The translations under genes were made by a program, and so were the position numbers. This document shows positions 9,559-18,048 of a stretch of 64,000 bases of DNA, piece after piece. A model generated the notes under the pieces. The model saw only the letters and a list, made by a program, of their open reading frames with translations, was not told the origin of the DNA and made no database searches. The stretch covers positions 1,426,001-1,490,000 of the forward strand of contig NZ_AP019711.1 of assembly GCF_010537335.1 (NCBI RefSeq), written 5' to 3'. The first letter of the stretch is position 1; each line of letters opens with the position of its first letter. This DNA comes from Amedibacterium intestinale. Lineage in GTDB: Bacteria > Bacillota_I > Bacilli_A > Erysipelotrichales > Erysipelotrichaceae.

Positions 9559-11419
9559 ATGATTCCATGATTTCACTGTATTCTTCCCATTTCTGCATGT
9601 AGTGTTCAATTTCATTATGAACATCATCAATTTTATCATCCAGCTCTTTCATTTTCTGATAATCATGATAATACTCTGGTTCAAAACGAAGGGCTCGAAG
9701 TTCTTCCAGCTGTGTTTCTTTTTCTTCGATCTTCTTTTCCAGTTTTTTGATTTCTCTGGAATAATTGATTGCTTTTTCTACTGGTTTTACCGGTTTTTTT
9801 ATTTTCGTATTTTCCTGTACAGCACTCTGATTATTATCTTTTTGCATATAGTCTTTATAACTCATCGGATAATACGTAGCTGTACCATTATCAATCACAA
9901 GAATAGCTGTTGCCAGTTTCGAGATAAAATAGCGGTCATGGCTTACAAACAGCATGGTTCCTTCATATCCGCTCAGCGAATCTTCCAAAGCTTCTTTTCC
10001 TATTAAATCCAAGTGGTTGGTCGGCTCATCCATCAACAGGAAATTTGGATGTGACAACATCAGCTTCACAAAAGACAAGCGTACTTTTTCTCCTCCGGAT
10101 AAACAATCCACTGTCTTAAATACATCTTCTCCACTAAATAGAAAACATCCAAGTGCCGTACGTATCTGGGTACGATCCAATTCACTGAAATCATTCCATA
10201 CTTCTTCCAAAACTGTATTGGTTGAACAAAACTGTGCCAGTTCCTGATCAAAATATCCTGTTTCTATCTGGTGTCCTAATAAAAACTCTCCTGATAAAGG
10301 GGGTACCTGATGCATTAATGTTTTTAAAAAAGTCGATTTTCCCTTTCCATTTGGTCCAATCACTGCAATTTTCTGCCCCTGCAATACATCTAAGTTGATC
10401 GTACACAAAGGATTTTCCTGTTCATATCCAATGCATAAATCTTTTACTTCTAATACACGTTTTCCACCGCGAACCCTTGGCTCAAACCGTGCATGAAAAG
10501 TTTTCGTATCCACATTGGGATCTTCAATTTTATCCATACGTTCCAGGTATTTGATCTTGCTTTGCGCAAAAGCCGCTTTACTTTTCTTATATCGAAATTT
10601 TTCAATCAGCTCTTCCATTCGCTGGATTTCTTTTTGTTGTCGAGCATAAGCACTTTTCTGCTGTTCCACATCACTTTTTTTCGTTTCCACATAATGGGTA
10701 TAATTTCCAGGATAACGTCGCATTACCCCATACTCGATTTCATACACAACATCAACAACGTCATCCAAAAACATACGGTCATGACTTACGATAACAACAG
10801 CTTTTGGATAACGTTTTACATAGTTTTCCAGCCATTCAATCGTATCAATATCCAAGTGGTTGGTCGGCTCATCCAAAAGCAGCACATCCGGCTTGCTTAA
10901 CAACAGTTTTACAAAAGCCAAACGTGTTTTCTGTCCTCCGCTAAAAGAGGAAATCCTGCGAGTTAAATCTTCTTCCTTAAATCCAAATTTTGTAAAAATT
11001 GTCATCATATCACTATGATATGTATATCCTCCTGCTTCTTCAAAAGCCTGCTGCATACGTGCATAGCGATTTAAGATATCCTCGCTGTAGTTTTCACTCA
11101 TTTCTTCACTTAATTTCTGTAAATCCTGTTCCATCTTTTTTAATGGTCCAAATGCTTTCTGCAACTCTTCCTGAACAATGGCGTTATCATCAGAAAAAGT
11201 TGTCTGTGCTAAATATCCAATGGTTAATCCATTTTCCATATGGATATCCCCTTTATCCAAAGGTTCTTCTTTTGCGATTGCCTTTAACAGCGTAGTTTTC
11301 CCACATCCATTTCTTCCAACAATCGCAATCTTTTCTGTATTTCTTATTTCAAACTGGATGTTTTCAAATACGGTAGTTGCCCCAAAGTATTTACATCCTT
11401 TGTTGATTTGATATTTCAT
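9557..11419 (-). CDS. ABC-F family ATPase (ribosome-associated type)
   Basis: This is a soluble protein with two ABC domains and no membrane part, as in the ABC-F group that acts on ribosomes (translation factors and, in some cases, antibiotic protection). Walker A motifs are GRNGCGKTT (near residue 38) and GPNGKGKST (near 350). Signatures are FSGGQKTR and LSGGEKVR. Both Walker B motifs are of the form LL(L/M)DEPTNHLD, the ABC-F hallmark. The inter-domain linker (about 240-300) is charged and helical, and the C-terminus (about 545-620) is a coiled coil. The start is ATG 11419 after AGGTGA, not the GTG inside that site. The closest types are YdiF/Uup-like; the exact subgroup cannot be set by eye. 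Confidence 0.9.
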   Translation of the reverse strand: MKYQINKGCKYFGATTVFENIQFEIRNTEKIAIVGRNGCGKTTLLKAIAKEEPLDKGDIHMENGLTIGYLAQTTFSDDNAIVQEELQKAFGPLKKMEQDLQKLSEEMSENYSEDILNRYARMQQAFEEAGGYTYHSDMMTIFTKFGFKEEDLTRRISSFSGGQKTRLAFVKLLLSKPDVLLLDEPTNHLDIDTIEWLENYVKRYPKAVVIVSHDRMFLDDVVDVVYEIEYGVMRRYPGNYTHYVETKKSDVEQQKSAYARQQKEIQRMEELIEKFRYKKSKAAFAQSKIKYLERMDKIEDPNVDTKTFHARFEPRVRGGKRVLEVKDLCIGYEQENPLCTINLDVLQGQKIAVIGPNGKGKSTFLKTLMHQVPPLSGEFLLGHQIETGYFDQELAQFCSTNTVLEEVWNDFSELDRTQIRTALGCFLFSGEDVFKTVDCLSGGEKVRLSFVKLMLSHPNFLLMDEPTNHLDLIGKEALEDSLSGYEGTMLFVSHDRYFISKLATAILVIDNGTATYYPMSYKDYMQKDNNQSAVQENTKIKKPVKPVEKAINYSREIKKLEKKIEEKETQLEELRALRFEPEYYHDYQKMKELDDKIDDVHNEIEHYMQKWEEYSEIMES

Positions 11420-11433
11420 GTATCTCACCTAAC

Positions 11434-12738
11434 CTATTTACTAACATTAATTCCTTCTGCGAAGGCTTCTGCCAGCGTATGTATTATTTTTTCTTTGTTA
11501 TCTTTCCAGTACTGTGCATCTTTCTTGTTGGAAATATAACCAAAATCAATTTCTAATCCCTGCATTCCATTCGCATTTACAAAAGATTTATTCTGCTCTA
11601 TGCTTGTTTCAGAATAACGTCCAGCCAGTGTTGCACGTCCTCCGCTTTCTCTTAAATATAGATTGCTGTCATAAAGCTGTTTCTGATCAACATCACTTTT
11701 CATTAGATAGCTTGTCACAATGCCAGGATCATTGGTGGAGGTATACATAGGACTCATTTCCATATGTAAATCTTTCTGCATGCGATATACGATATTTCTT
11801 GCCAGGGTCTTACTGCTGTAATAGCTGTTATGTACTTCAAAGCCACGAATATCCGTATCTAACGGATTGCTGTTGAAGCGAAGAAGCAGATAGTATCGAG
11901 CATTCTGTTTATACCCTTTTGCCAATCTTCCATTTTCTCCATACGCTTTTCCTTCTTCATTTACATTTTCTTTTGTTATTCCAACACGAAGTCCATAGCT
12001 TTCTAATTCTTTTTTCAACAGTAAAGCTGCTTCATACATTTCTTTATTTTCTACAAGCCCATTTTCACTGTATCCTTCATCTGGTAGCCATGTTAGATCC
12101 ATATTCATCCCATAAGGATCAAGTAAAACATCAACATCTTTAGAAGAAGGCTTTTCTGTTGTTACATCTACAAACAAATAATTCTGATTTAACGTTTTCC
12201 CATATTCCTTTAATAAATTTTTATCTGCCACTAAAGATATGCGTGAAACCTGATTGTTTCGTTTAATGCCTGTATATGTATTTTCTTCTAGAGCTTTATC
12301 GAAAACGACACGTTTCTCTACTAATTCTTCTATAATATATACTTCATAAAATCCTTCTTTTAGTTCATCCAGATGAATCTTTTGATCAACATAGTTTTCC
12401 ATTGTCATAGATACTTTATCACCTGTACATACATTTCTTAATTCTACGGTATTTCCAGATAAGGTATCTTTGTTCTCTGGAGAATATGAATCCTGATACA
12501 AAGCTAAAGATTCCCCATAATATAAGTAATCTTTTACTTCAATAGTATCTTTATATGTTTTGTTTAATTTATTTAATGTTTCTTCTTCACTTAATCCGCA
12601 AATCGTCGTTTTTCTTTGCTGCTGTGTATCATTTGTTAAAAATGCATTTATCATCCAAGATCCAACGACCACAAGAAAAACAAGCAGTGCAGCTGCTGCT
12701 TTCCAGTTCATACGACGCTGTCTTGGTTCATAATGCAT
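11434..12738 (-). CDS. Membrane-anchored amidase_3-like protein lacking zinc-binding histidines
   Basis: The protein has one N-terminal membrane helix (about residues 14-33), an extracytoplasmic region, and a C-terminal domain (about 205-430) that follows N-acetylmuramoyl-L-alanine amidase_3 (CwlD/AmiC) motif by motif. The first motif, normally DPGHGG, reads DPYGMN. The second-ligand glutamate is kept (LVENKEMYEAALLL). The SIHxNA motif reads LLRFNSN, with Arg for His. The catalytic-glutamate motif is kept (LEIDFGYISN). Two of three zinc ligands are therefore missing, so hydrolysis is unlikely and a binding or regulatory role is more probable. ATG 12738 follows AGGAGG. It lies 14 bp upstream of the ABC-F gene on the same strand. 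Confidence 0.8.
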   Translation of the reverse strand: MHYEPRQRRMNWKAAAALLVFLVVVGSWMINAFLTNDTQQQRKTTICGLSEEETLNKLNKTYKDTIEVKDYLYYGESLALYQDSYSPENKDTLSGNTVELRNVCTGDKVSMTMENYVDQKIHLDELKEGFYEVYIIEELVEKRVVFDKALEENTYTGIKRNNQVSRISLVADKNLLKEYGKTLNQNYLFVDVTTEKPSSKDVDVLLDPYGMNMDLTWLPDEGYSENGLVENKEMYEAALLLKKELESYGLRVGITKENVNEEGKAYGENGRLAKGYKQNARYYLLLRFNSNPLDTDIRGFEVHNSYYSSKTLARNIVYRMQKDLHMEMSPMYTSTNDPGIVTSYLMKSDVDQKQLYDSNLYLRESGGRATLAGRYSETSIEQNKSFVNANGMQGLEIDFGYISNKKDAQYWKDNKEKIIHTLAEAFAEGINVSK

Positions 12739-12839
12739 ATTTACTTCCTCCTAATAATACTCATCTTTTTATATTTTCATGCACAACAATACATGCCTTT
12801 TGATTTTAGAATATCTTCTTCCATCAAATCATCGCTACT

Positions 12840-12868
12840 ATTATAGAAGATAATCGTATTGTTCACAA
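12840..12868 (-). promoter_or_regulatory. SigA-type promoter of the amidase-like gene
   Basis: Minus-strand TTGTGA (12863-12868) and TATAAT (12840-12845) are 17 bases apart, giving a leader of about 95 bases before ATG 12738. Confidence 0.75.
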
Positions 12869-12904
12869 TCTTTTTTTAAAAACATCACAAAATTGAAAGA
12901 TTTC

Positions 12905-13480
12905 TTATTCTTTACATAAATCCAGCTCCTCTAACACAGAAGAAAATACTTTCTTTACAGATAAAATTTCTTTTGGTTCTTCCATATATTGTAAAGATTT
13001 TTCCATCCATACAACATCCAGCCATCGATGAAACTTATAACCGCTGTTTTTAAATAATGCAGCTTGTTCAAATCCAAGTTTTTCATGCATTTTGATACTT
13101 CCTGTATTTTCTTTTGTAATGCAGGCGTAAATATTGCATATATTTTGTTTTTTTAAAATCGCAAACAAATAGGTATATAACTTTGTTCCTATTCCTTTTC
13201 CTAAGCTGTCTTTTCGTACATATACAGAAACTTCCACATCCCATGCGTATGCTTTTCTTTCTTTATAGCGGCTGGCATATGCATAGCCTAGAATTTCATT
13301 ATTTTCTTCATATACAAGATAAGGATAAAATTGCTGAATTGTTTGTATCCTCTGTTTAAATGTTTTTATAGAAGGCACTTCATATTCAAATGTTGCACTG
13401 TCATGCAGCACATACGGTGCATATATCGATAAAATTTCTTTTGTATCTTGTAATCTTGCGAAACGAATATGTGTATCCAT
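12905..13480 (-). CDS. GNAT N-acetyltransferase (phosphinothricin/L-amino-acid acetyltransferase type)
   Basis: This 191-residue protein transfers an acetyl group from acetyl-CoA to an amine, probably of an amino acid or analogue. The acetyl-CoA loop is seen as RKDSLGKGIGTKLY (near residue 105; consensus Q/RxxGxG/A). WDVEVSVYV, ENTGSIKMHEKLGFE and the C-terminal HRWLDVVWMEKSL follow the PAT/MnaT (YncA) subgroup. The start is ATG 13480 with AAGGTGA upstream; an in-frame GTG lies in that site. It stands alone. The natural substrate is not known. Confidence 0.85.
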   Translation of the reverse strand: MDTHIRFARLQDTKEILSIYAPYVLHDSATFEYEVPSIKTFKQRIQTIQQFYPYLVYEENNEILGYAYASRYKERKAYAWDVEVSVYVRKDSLGKGIGTKLYTYLFAILKKQNICNIYACITKENTGSIKMHEKLGFEQAALFKNSGYKFHRWLDVVWMEKSLQYMEEPKEILSVKKVFSSVLEELDLCKE

Positions 13481-13525
13481 AAATATCACCTTAGCTATTA
13501 TATATGGTTTTTTTGTGAGGATAAA

Positions 13526-13557
13526 GAAAAACTTTCGAAAATCAAATTTCGAAAGCT
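13526..13557 (-). terminator. Terminator of asnS
   Basis: CTTTCGAAA and TTTCGAAAG form a perfect 9-bp stem with a 6-base loop, followed by TTTTTC on the minus strand, just after the asnS stop. Confidence 0.85.
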
Positions 13558-13564
13558 TTTAAAA

Positions 13565-14947
13565 TTAGAATACTAAATTTTTAGGTGTACGTGGGAATGG
13601 TTCTACATCACGAATATTCTGCATACCACTTAAATACATCAGCATACGGTCAAATCCTAAACCAAATCCTGCATGTTTACATCCACCAAAACGGCGAAGA
13701 TCCATATACCATTGCAGGCTTTCACTTTCCATACCCATTTCTTTCATACGTGCCTCTAATACATCATAGCGCTCTTCACGCTGGCTTCCACCAACAAGCT
13801 CACCAACACCAGGCACTAACAAGTCACAAGCTGCAACGGTTTTATTATCATCATTTAAACGCATGTAGAACGCCTTGATATCTTTTGGATAATCCGTAAG
13901 GAATACTGGACCATTTACAACTTTTTCACACAAGTAGCGTTCATGTTCGCTCTGCAAGTCCATACCCCATTCAATGTTGCTGTTTTCAAACTTCACATCT
14001 GCTTTTTTCAACAATTCGATAGCTTCTGAATACGTCATACGTTTAAATTCACTGTCACGTACTGCTGTAATTCGTTTGATACATTCTTTATCAATCATCT
14101 TCTCAAAGAATTTCATTTCTTCCGGAGCATTTTCCAGACAATAGTTAATACAGTATTTGATCATATCTTCAATCAGATTCATATCATCTTCTAAATCTGC
14201 GAAAGCAATTTCCGGTTCAATCATCCAAAATTCACTTGCATGACGTGTCGTATTTGAATTTTCTGCTCGAAATGTTGGACCAAAGGTATAAACATCACGA
14301 AATGCCATCGCAAATGCTTCTACATGCAGCTGCCCGGATACTGTTAAAGATGCATGTTTTCCAAAGAAATCTTTTTCGTATTCTGCATCATCTCTTGTTG
14401 TAACAGTAAATGTTTCTCCTGCACCTTCTGCATCATTTCCTGTAATTACAGGTGTGTGCACATAAACAAATCCCTGATCCTGGAAAAATTCATGAATAGC
14501 CATAGATAAAACTGAACGCAAACGGAAAATTGCATAGAAAGAGTTTGCACGAGGACGAAGATGTGGAATCTCTCTCATGTATTCAAAACTGTGACGTTTT
14601 TTCTGTAAAGGATAATCACGATCACAATCTCCTTCTAAGACTGCTTCTGTAACCTGAAGTTCAAAAGGCTGTTTTCCCTCTGGTGTCAATACAAGTTTTC
14701 CAGTAACTGTGATTGCTGCACCTGTTGGATATTTTTCCACTTCTGCAAAGTTTTTTAAATCCTGTGTATAAACCAGCTGTGCATTACGGAAATAAGTACC
14801 ATCATTTAATTCAATAAAACCTAATTTCCCACTGCAGCGATTGGTACGAATCCATCCTTGCAGCTGTACATATTCAATACTGTCAATTTCCATTCTAGAT
14901 GCATGCATCAATTCATATAACTCACGAATCGTCATAAATTCAAACAT
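13565..14947 (-). CDS. asnS: Asparaginyl-tRNA synthetase
   Basis: This class II synthetase charges tRNA-Asn with asparagine in the cytoplasm. It has 460 residues, the usual size. An N-terminal OB-fold anticodon-binding domain (about 10-110) precedes the catalytic core. Motif 2 is seen as [21 protein letters not shown], typical of AsnRS, with QLHVEAFA before it. Motif 3 is [10 protein letters not shown], and the protein ends [12 protein letters not shown] as AsnRS proteins do. The start is ATG 14947 after AAGGAGG; upstream in-frame codons fall within the T-box leader. Expression is controlled by that leader. Confidence 0.97.
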   Translation of the reverse strand: MFEFMTIRELYELMHASRMEIDSIEYVQLQGWIRTNRCSGKLGFIELNDGTYFRNAQLVYTQDLKNFAEVEKYPTGAAITVTGKLVLTPEGKQPFELQVTEAVLEGDCDRDYPLQKKRHSFEYMREIPHLRPRANSFYAIFRLRSVLSMAIHEFFQDQGFVYVHTPVITGNDAEGAGETFTVTTRDDAEYEKDFFGKHASLTVSGQLHVEAFAMAFRDVYTFGPTFRAENSNTTRHASEFWMIEPEIAFADLEDDMNLIEDMIKYCINYCLENAPEEMKFFEKMIDKECIKRITAVRDSEFKRMTYSEAIELLKKADVKFENSNIEWGMDLQSEHERYLCEKVVNGPVFLTDYPKDIKAFYMRLNDDNKTVAACDLLVPGVGELVGGSQREERYDVLEARMKEMGMESESLQWYMDLRRFGGCKHAGFGLGFDRMLMYLSGMQNIRDVEPFPRTPKNLVF

Positions 14948-14955
14948 ATAATTTC

Positions 14956-15190
14956 CTCCTTTTTCATATAAAAAAACGTTCCTTTTCAGGAACGTATCAT
15001 TACGCGGTGCCATCCTGTTTCCCATAAAAAATCTATGGGCAGCTCACTTTACGGATATAACGCCATCCTTTTGCGAAATCGTCTACTTAATTTCTCCGAT
15101 TCAGCTCCACAGGTGTTCTCCATGCATTTGTATGTGCTGTCTTTCACCCTCACAGCTCGCTTCTTCATCTTCTTTGCATTTCGTCCTGCT
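14956..15190 (-). promoter_or_regulatory. T-box riboswitch (tRNA-Asn) ahead of asnS
   Basis: On the minus strand the T-box core AGGATGGCACCGCG is read at about 15003-15016. Its TGGC can pair with the GCCA end of tRNA-Asn, which fits the tRNA gene in this window. It is followed by a terminator stem ACGTTCC/GGAACGT (14976-14995) with a T run. A stem III (CCCATA/TATGGG) precedes the core. In stem I an AAC codon lies at 15115-15117 in a plausible specifier loop. The leader starts directly after rex. The exact 5' end and promoter were not identified. Confidence 0.9.
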
Positions 15191-15820
15191 TCATCGCTCT
15201 GCATTCAAACTATTGGTTTCAAAAACCAATTCCTGTATAGATGATACCACATCTACACTCTTTAATACAACCCCTTTTGGAATCTGGATATGCTCATGTG
15301 TAAAATCTACCAGTCCTGTTATACCACAGGCAATCAAACGATCCACCGTCTGCTGAATATTTTCACTGATTGCTAGAATCGCAATACGACATCCTTCTGG
15401 AACACGCTGTTCCAATTCACTAATGTCATATACCGGAATACCAAAGCGTACCCCCTGACGATCTGGATTAATATCAAAGGCACATTCAATTTCACCTACG
15501 ACATAATCCCATTTATTATACTTCATCAAGGCACGTCCCATATTACCAGCTCCAACTAGAATAATTTTTTCATCAAAATCCATTCCCAGCTGCTGATTAA
15601 AGATTTCAATCAAACGATTTACATCGTAGCCATACCCCTGTTTTCCAAGATTTCCTAAAAAGGAAAAATCTCTTCGAATCGTTGTTGGTTCAATATTTAC
15701 AACATTCGCAAGTTCTTTCGACATGATTCTTTCCACACCGGAATTTTTTAGTTTTCTCAAAGCTTTTAAATACACTGGATAACGCTGCAATGTTGCTTTT
15801 GGTACATTTTTTTCTGCCAT
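15191..15820 (-). CDS. rex: Redox-sensing transcriptional repressor Rex
   Basis: Rex senses the NADH/NAD+ ratio and represses fermentation and energy genes when NADH is low. The 209-residue protein has an N-terminal winged helix (MSKELANVVNIEPTTIRRDFSFLGNLGKQGYGY) and a Rossmann domain with VGAGNMGRAL as the NAD(H) loop, followed by FDINPD at the end of the second strand. The DFTHEH segment matches the family's NFAP-like region near the C-terminus. The start is ATG 15820 with AGGTGA upstream. A Rex-like operator overlaps its own promoter, so autoregulation is likely. Confidence 0.95.
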   Translation of the reverse strand: MAEKNVPKATLQRYPVYLKALRKLKNSGVERIMSKELANVVNIEPTTIRRDFSFLGNLGKQGYGYDVNRLIEIFNQQLGMDFDEKIILVGAGNMGRALMKYNKWDYVVGEIECAFDINPDRQGVRFGIPVYDISELEQRVPEGCRIAILAISENIQQTVDRLIACGITGLVDFTHEHIQIPKGVVLKSVDVVSSIQELVFETNSLNAER

Positions 15821-15837
15821 TTTTATCACCTGCCTTG

Positions 15838-15866
15838 ATTATAGCACATAACGAAACATTTGTGAA
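15838..15866 (-). promoter_or_regulatory. SigA-type promoter of rex
   Basis: Minus-strand TTCACA (15861-15866) and TATAAT (15838-15843) are 17 bases apart, about 20-25 bases before ATG 15820. Confidence 0.7.
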
Positions 15867-15877
15867 TAATTTATCAA
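15860..15877. promoter_or_regulatory. Putative Rex operator over the rex promoter
   Basis: TTGTGAA-TAAT-TTATCAA on the plus strand differs at one base per half from the TTGTTAA-N4-TTAACAA consensus described for Rex in anaerobic Firmicutes. It covers the -35 box of rex. Confidence 0.6.
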
Positions 15878-15893
15878 TTTTAACTTATACAAT

Positions 15894-17021
15894 TCATTCA
15901 CATCCATCACATAACCACTTGCATGCTCGAAGACGTTCACTAACCACATCTTCCTGTAAGGATAATGGAACATATAACATAGCACTTTGCATATAGAAGT
16001 GCTCTGCATAAAATACACGTACATATTGTGTATAAATATCTTTTTCATCTTTTATCGCACAATGATTTAAGAAATCTTCAAAAGATGCATACTGCATGAT
16101 CCATTCTTTCATTTTTTCCACATCGCACACATCCCATGAGGATACTCCATCATAGCCCAAACTCCAAAAAAGCATATTTGCACATTCAAATTTAGAAAGC
16201 AATTCCACTGCCTGCTGTTTATCTAAGGTATCTTTTTTTAGTAAAGATGCTTCTTGTGAGGTTAAACAATGTTCTAAAGAAAAACGCTGTTTAAACTCTT
16301 CAAACTGCTTTCTTTGTTCTTTATCATCTTCTAGACAAAGCTTTGAAAACCATGCCAGTGCATATAGTGCAAGGGCACGTTTTCCGATATCTTCTTTTTT
16401 TGGCAGATGTATCTGAGAAAATAAAATCTGCTTGTTTAACATACAGTTTGGATACAGCCAGCCCTGTCTTTCAAATTCTTTTCCTATGGATACAAATACT
16501 TCCATGTCATAAGCAGAAGGAAGACTTACCTGTTGTAAAGCATCTTCTTCACCACATAAAGAAAAATCCTCTACACCACTTGTGCCATCCATTCCCATCA
16601 ATAAGTCACCATCTGCTGTATATAGACACATATCTGGATATAAAAGAAAACCATGACATGCTTTTGCTGCTTCAAAAATCATTTTCAATACATGGGTTCG
16701 CTCTTCTTTTGCTGTATCGATCACAATAGCGAAAATGCAGTGAAACAATGAAATCTGTATACATAATTTTTGTAGAAGCATTTTATTTTCACAAGGAACA
16801 TTCGCAAAGAAATTGCTCATGCCTTCCATTTGCTGTCGCACCATTTCTTCATCATCACACACTTCCATATTTATCTTTGTCTGTGTATGTAATAGAAAAC
16901 TGATATTCTTATTTTCTTCTTTTACCTCTTTGATTTCTTTTTGAAACACATTATGCAATGCTGTTAAAACATCGTTTCCATCTTTACATGCTGCATATAA
17001 TGTTAATTGCATCTTTGCCAT
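15894..17021 (-). CDS. DUF4272 domain protein
   Basis: This is a 375-residue soluble protein of unknown function. The central block GKRALALYALAWFSKLCLE followed by a C-terminal helical domain (about residues 210-370) resembles the DUF4272 family. The N-terminal part (1-200) is less conserved and has no recognised motif. The start is ATG 17021 after GAGGGA; the stop of the upstream transporter gene overlaps this start region, so translation of the two is probably coupled. No biochemical role can be stated. Confidence 0.7.
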   Translation of the reverse strand: MAKMQLTLYAACKDGNDVLTALHNVFQKEIKEVKEENKNISFLLHTQTKINMEVCDDEEMVRQQMEGMSNFFANVPCENKMLLQKLCIQISLFHCIFAIVIDTAKEERTHVLKMIFEAAKACHGFLLYPDMCLYTADGDLLMGMDGTSGVEDFSLCGEEDALQQVSLPSAYDMEVFVSIGKEFERQGWLYPNCMLNKQILFSQIHLPKKEDIGKRALALYALAWFSKLCLEDDKEQRKQFEEFKQRFSLEHCLTSQEASLLKKDTLDKQQAVELLSKFECANMLFWSLGYDGVSSWDVCDVEKMKEWIMQYASFEDFLNHCAIKDEKDIYTQYVRVFYAEHFYMQSAMLYVPLSLQEDVVSERLRACKWLCDGCE

Positions 17022-17022
17022 A

Positions 17023-17907
17023 TCATTCCCTCTTTTCTGTTTCTTCTTTTTTTGTTTTTCCAAGTGCCAAATACATGATCGCAAACAAAATCAAGGCACA
17101 GCCAATAAGCTTTCCTGCCACGATTTCTTCCTTTAAAAACAAGATTCCTGTTACAATGCTGGTAATCGGTTCTAATAAAGAAAACAGCGAAGTATATTTC
17201 GCTCCTAATAAACGAGAGCCATACTGCAGCATCCCAAGTGCTGTAATACTGCATAAAGATAAAATCACAAATAAAGAAAGCTCTTGTAATGTTAGCATAA
17301 AATGAATGGAATGTGTAAAAAAATTTACAATAAAAATTAATATACATGTACATAGCGAAATATAAAAGGATAATACCAGAGGGTTCATCTGGGCAAAATT
17401 TCGTTTTTCCAGCTGTACCAGATAAATCGCATACGTAACAGCAGAAATCATTGACAATACAATTCCTATCATACTTCCCTTACTTCCTTTATCTAGAAAA
17501 AATAAGATTCCAAGCAGTACGATTAAAAGTATCTTTTTCATTCTGGCATCAATCACATCATGATAATAAAAAGCACATATCAAAATAACAAATACCGGAT
17601 ATAGAAAATGAAGCGTAGTAGCCGTTCCAATAGAAATGTAGTTATATGCCAGATTTAAAAGCAGCATGGTGCTTCCCGAAAAGAAACCGGCATATACAAA
17701 AATAGAAACCACTTGTTTCCATGGCAAACGCAAAGAAATACCCTGCATTTTTGTAATAAGCAAAACGATGGGAAGAATGAGAAAAAAACGATAAAATGCC
17801 ACCGCAATCGCATCCATTCCAAATGCATACAAAAACATGGTCAACATAGGAATAACTCCATAGACCACAGCAGAGATTCCTACTGCCGACATTCCTTTTC
17901 GATTCAT
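17023..17907 (-). CDS. EamA/DMT-family transporter
   Basis: This is a ten-helix drug/metabolite transporter in the cytoplasmic membrane, 294 residues long. Two EamA repeats can be seen (about residues 5-135 and 150-285), each of five helices, with the typical LEPITSIVTGILFLKEE near the end of the second repeat. Such proteins export metabolites or amino acids; the substrate here is unknown. The start is set at ATG 17907 because the in-frame ATG at 17949 lies about five bases after the -10 box. It overlaps the DUF4272 gene. Confidence 0.85.
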   Translation of the reverse strand: MNRKGMSAVGISAVVYGVIPMLTMFLYAFGMDAIAVAFYRFFLILPIVLLITKMQGISLRLPWKQVVSIFVYAGFFSGSTMLLLNLAYNYISIGTATTLHFLYPVFVILICAFYYHDVIDARMKKILLIVLLGILFFLDKGSKGSMIGIVLSMISAVTYAIYLVQLEKRNFAQMNPLVLSFYISLCTCILIFIVNFFTHSIHFMLTLQELSLFVILSLCSITALGMLQYGSRLLGAKYTSLFSLLEPITSIVTGILFLKEEIVAGKLIGCALILFAIMYLALGKTKKEETEKRE

Positions 17908-17954
17908 ACATCCACTTTCCTTCCATCCTAAATAGTTTATCCACGACATTATGT

Positions 17955-17963
17955 ATTATACCA
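17955..17963 (-). promoter_or_regulatory. Extended -10 promoter of the DMT transporter gene
   Basis: Minus strand TGGTATAAT is an extended -10 element. No good -35 is seen. Transcription would begin near 17949. Confidence 0.55.
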
Positions 17964-17993
17964 TCGTTTTCCTTCTTTGCTTGTATATAACAG

Positions 17994-18042
17994 AAAAAAC
18001 AGGAAGTTTGTTTTTTAAAGAAACAAATAAATTCCTGTTTTT
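17994..18042 (-). terminator. Terminator after the ABC ATPase-permease
   Basis: AAAAACAGGAA and TTCCTGTTTTT pair around an inner AT-rich stem, ending in a T run on the minus strand just after the stop at 18049. Confidence 0.75.
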
Positions 18043-18048
18043 CCATGC

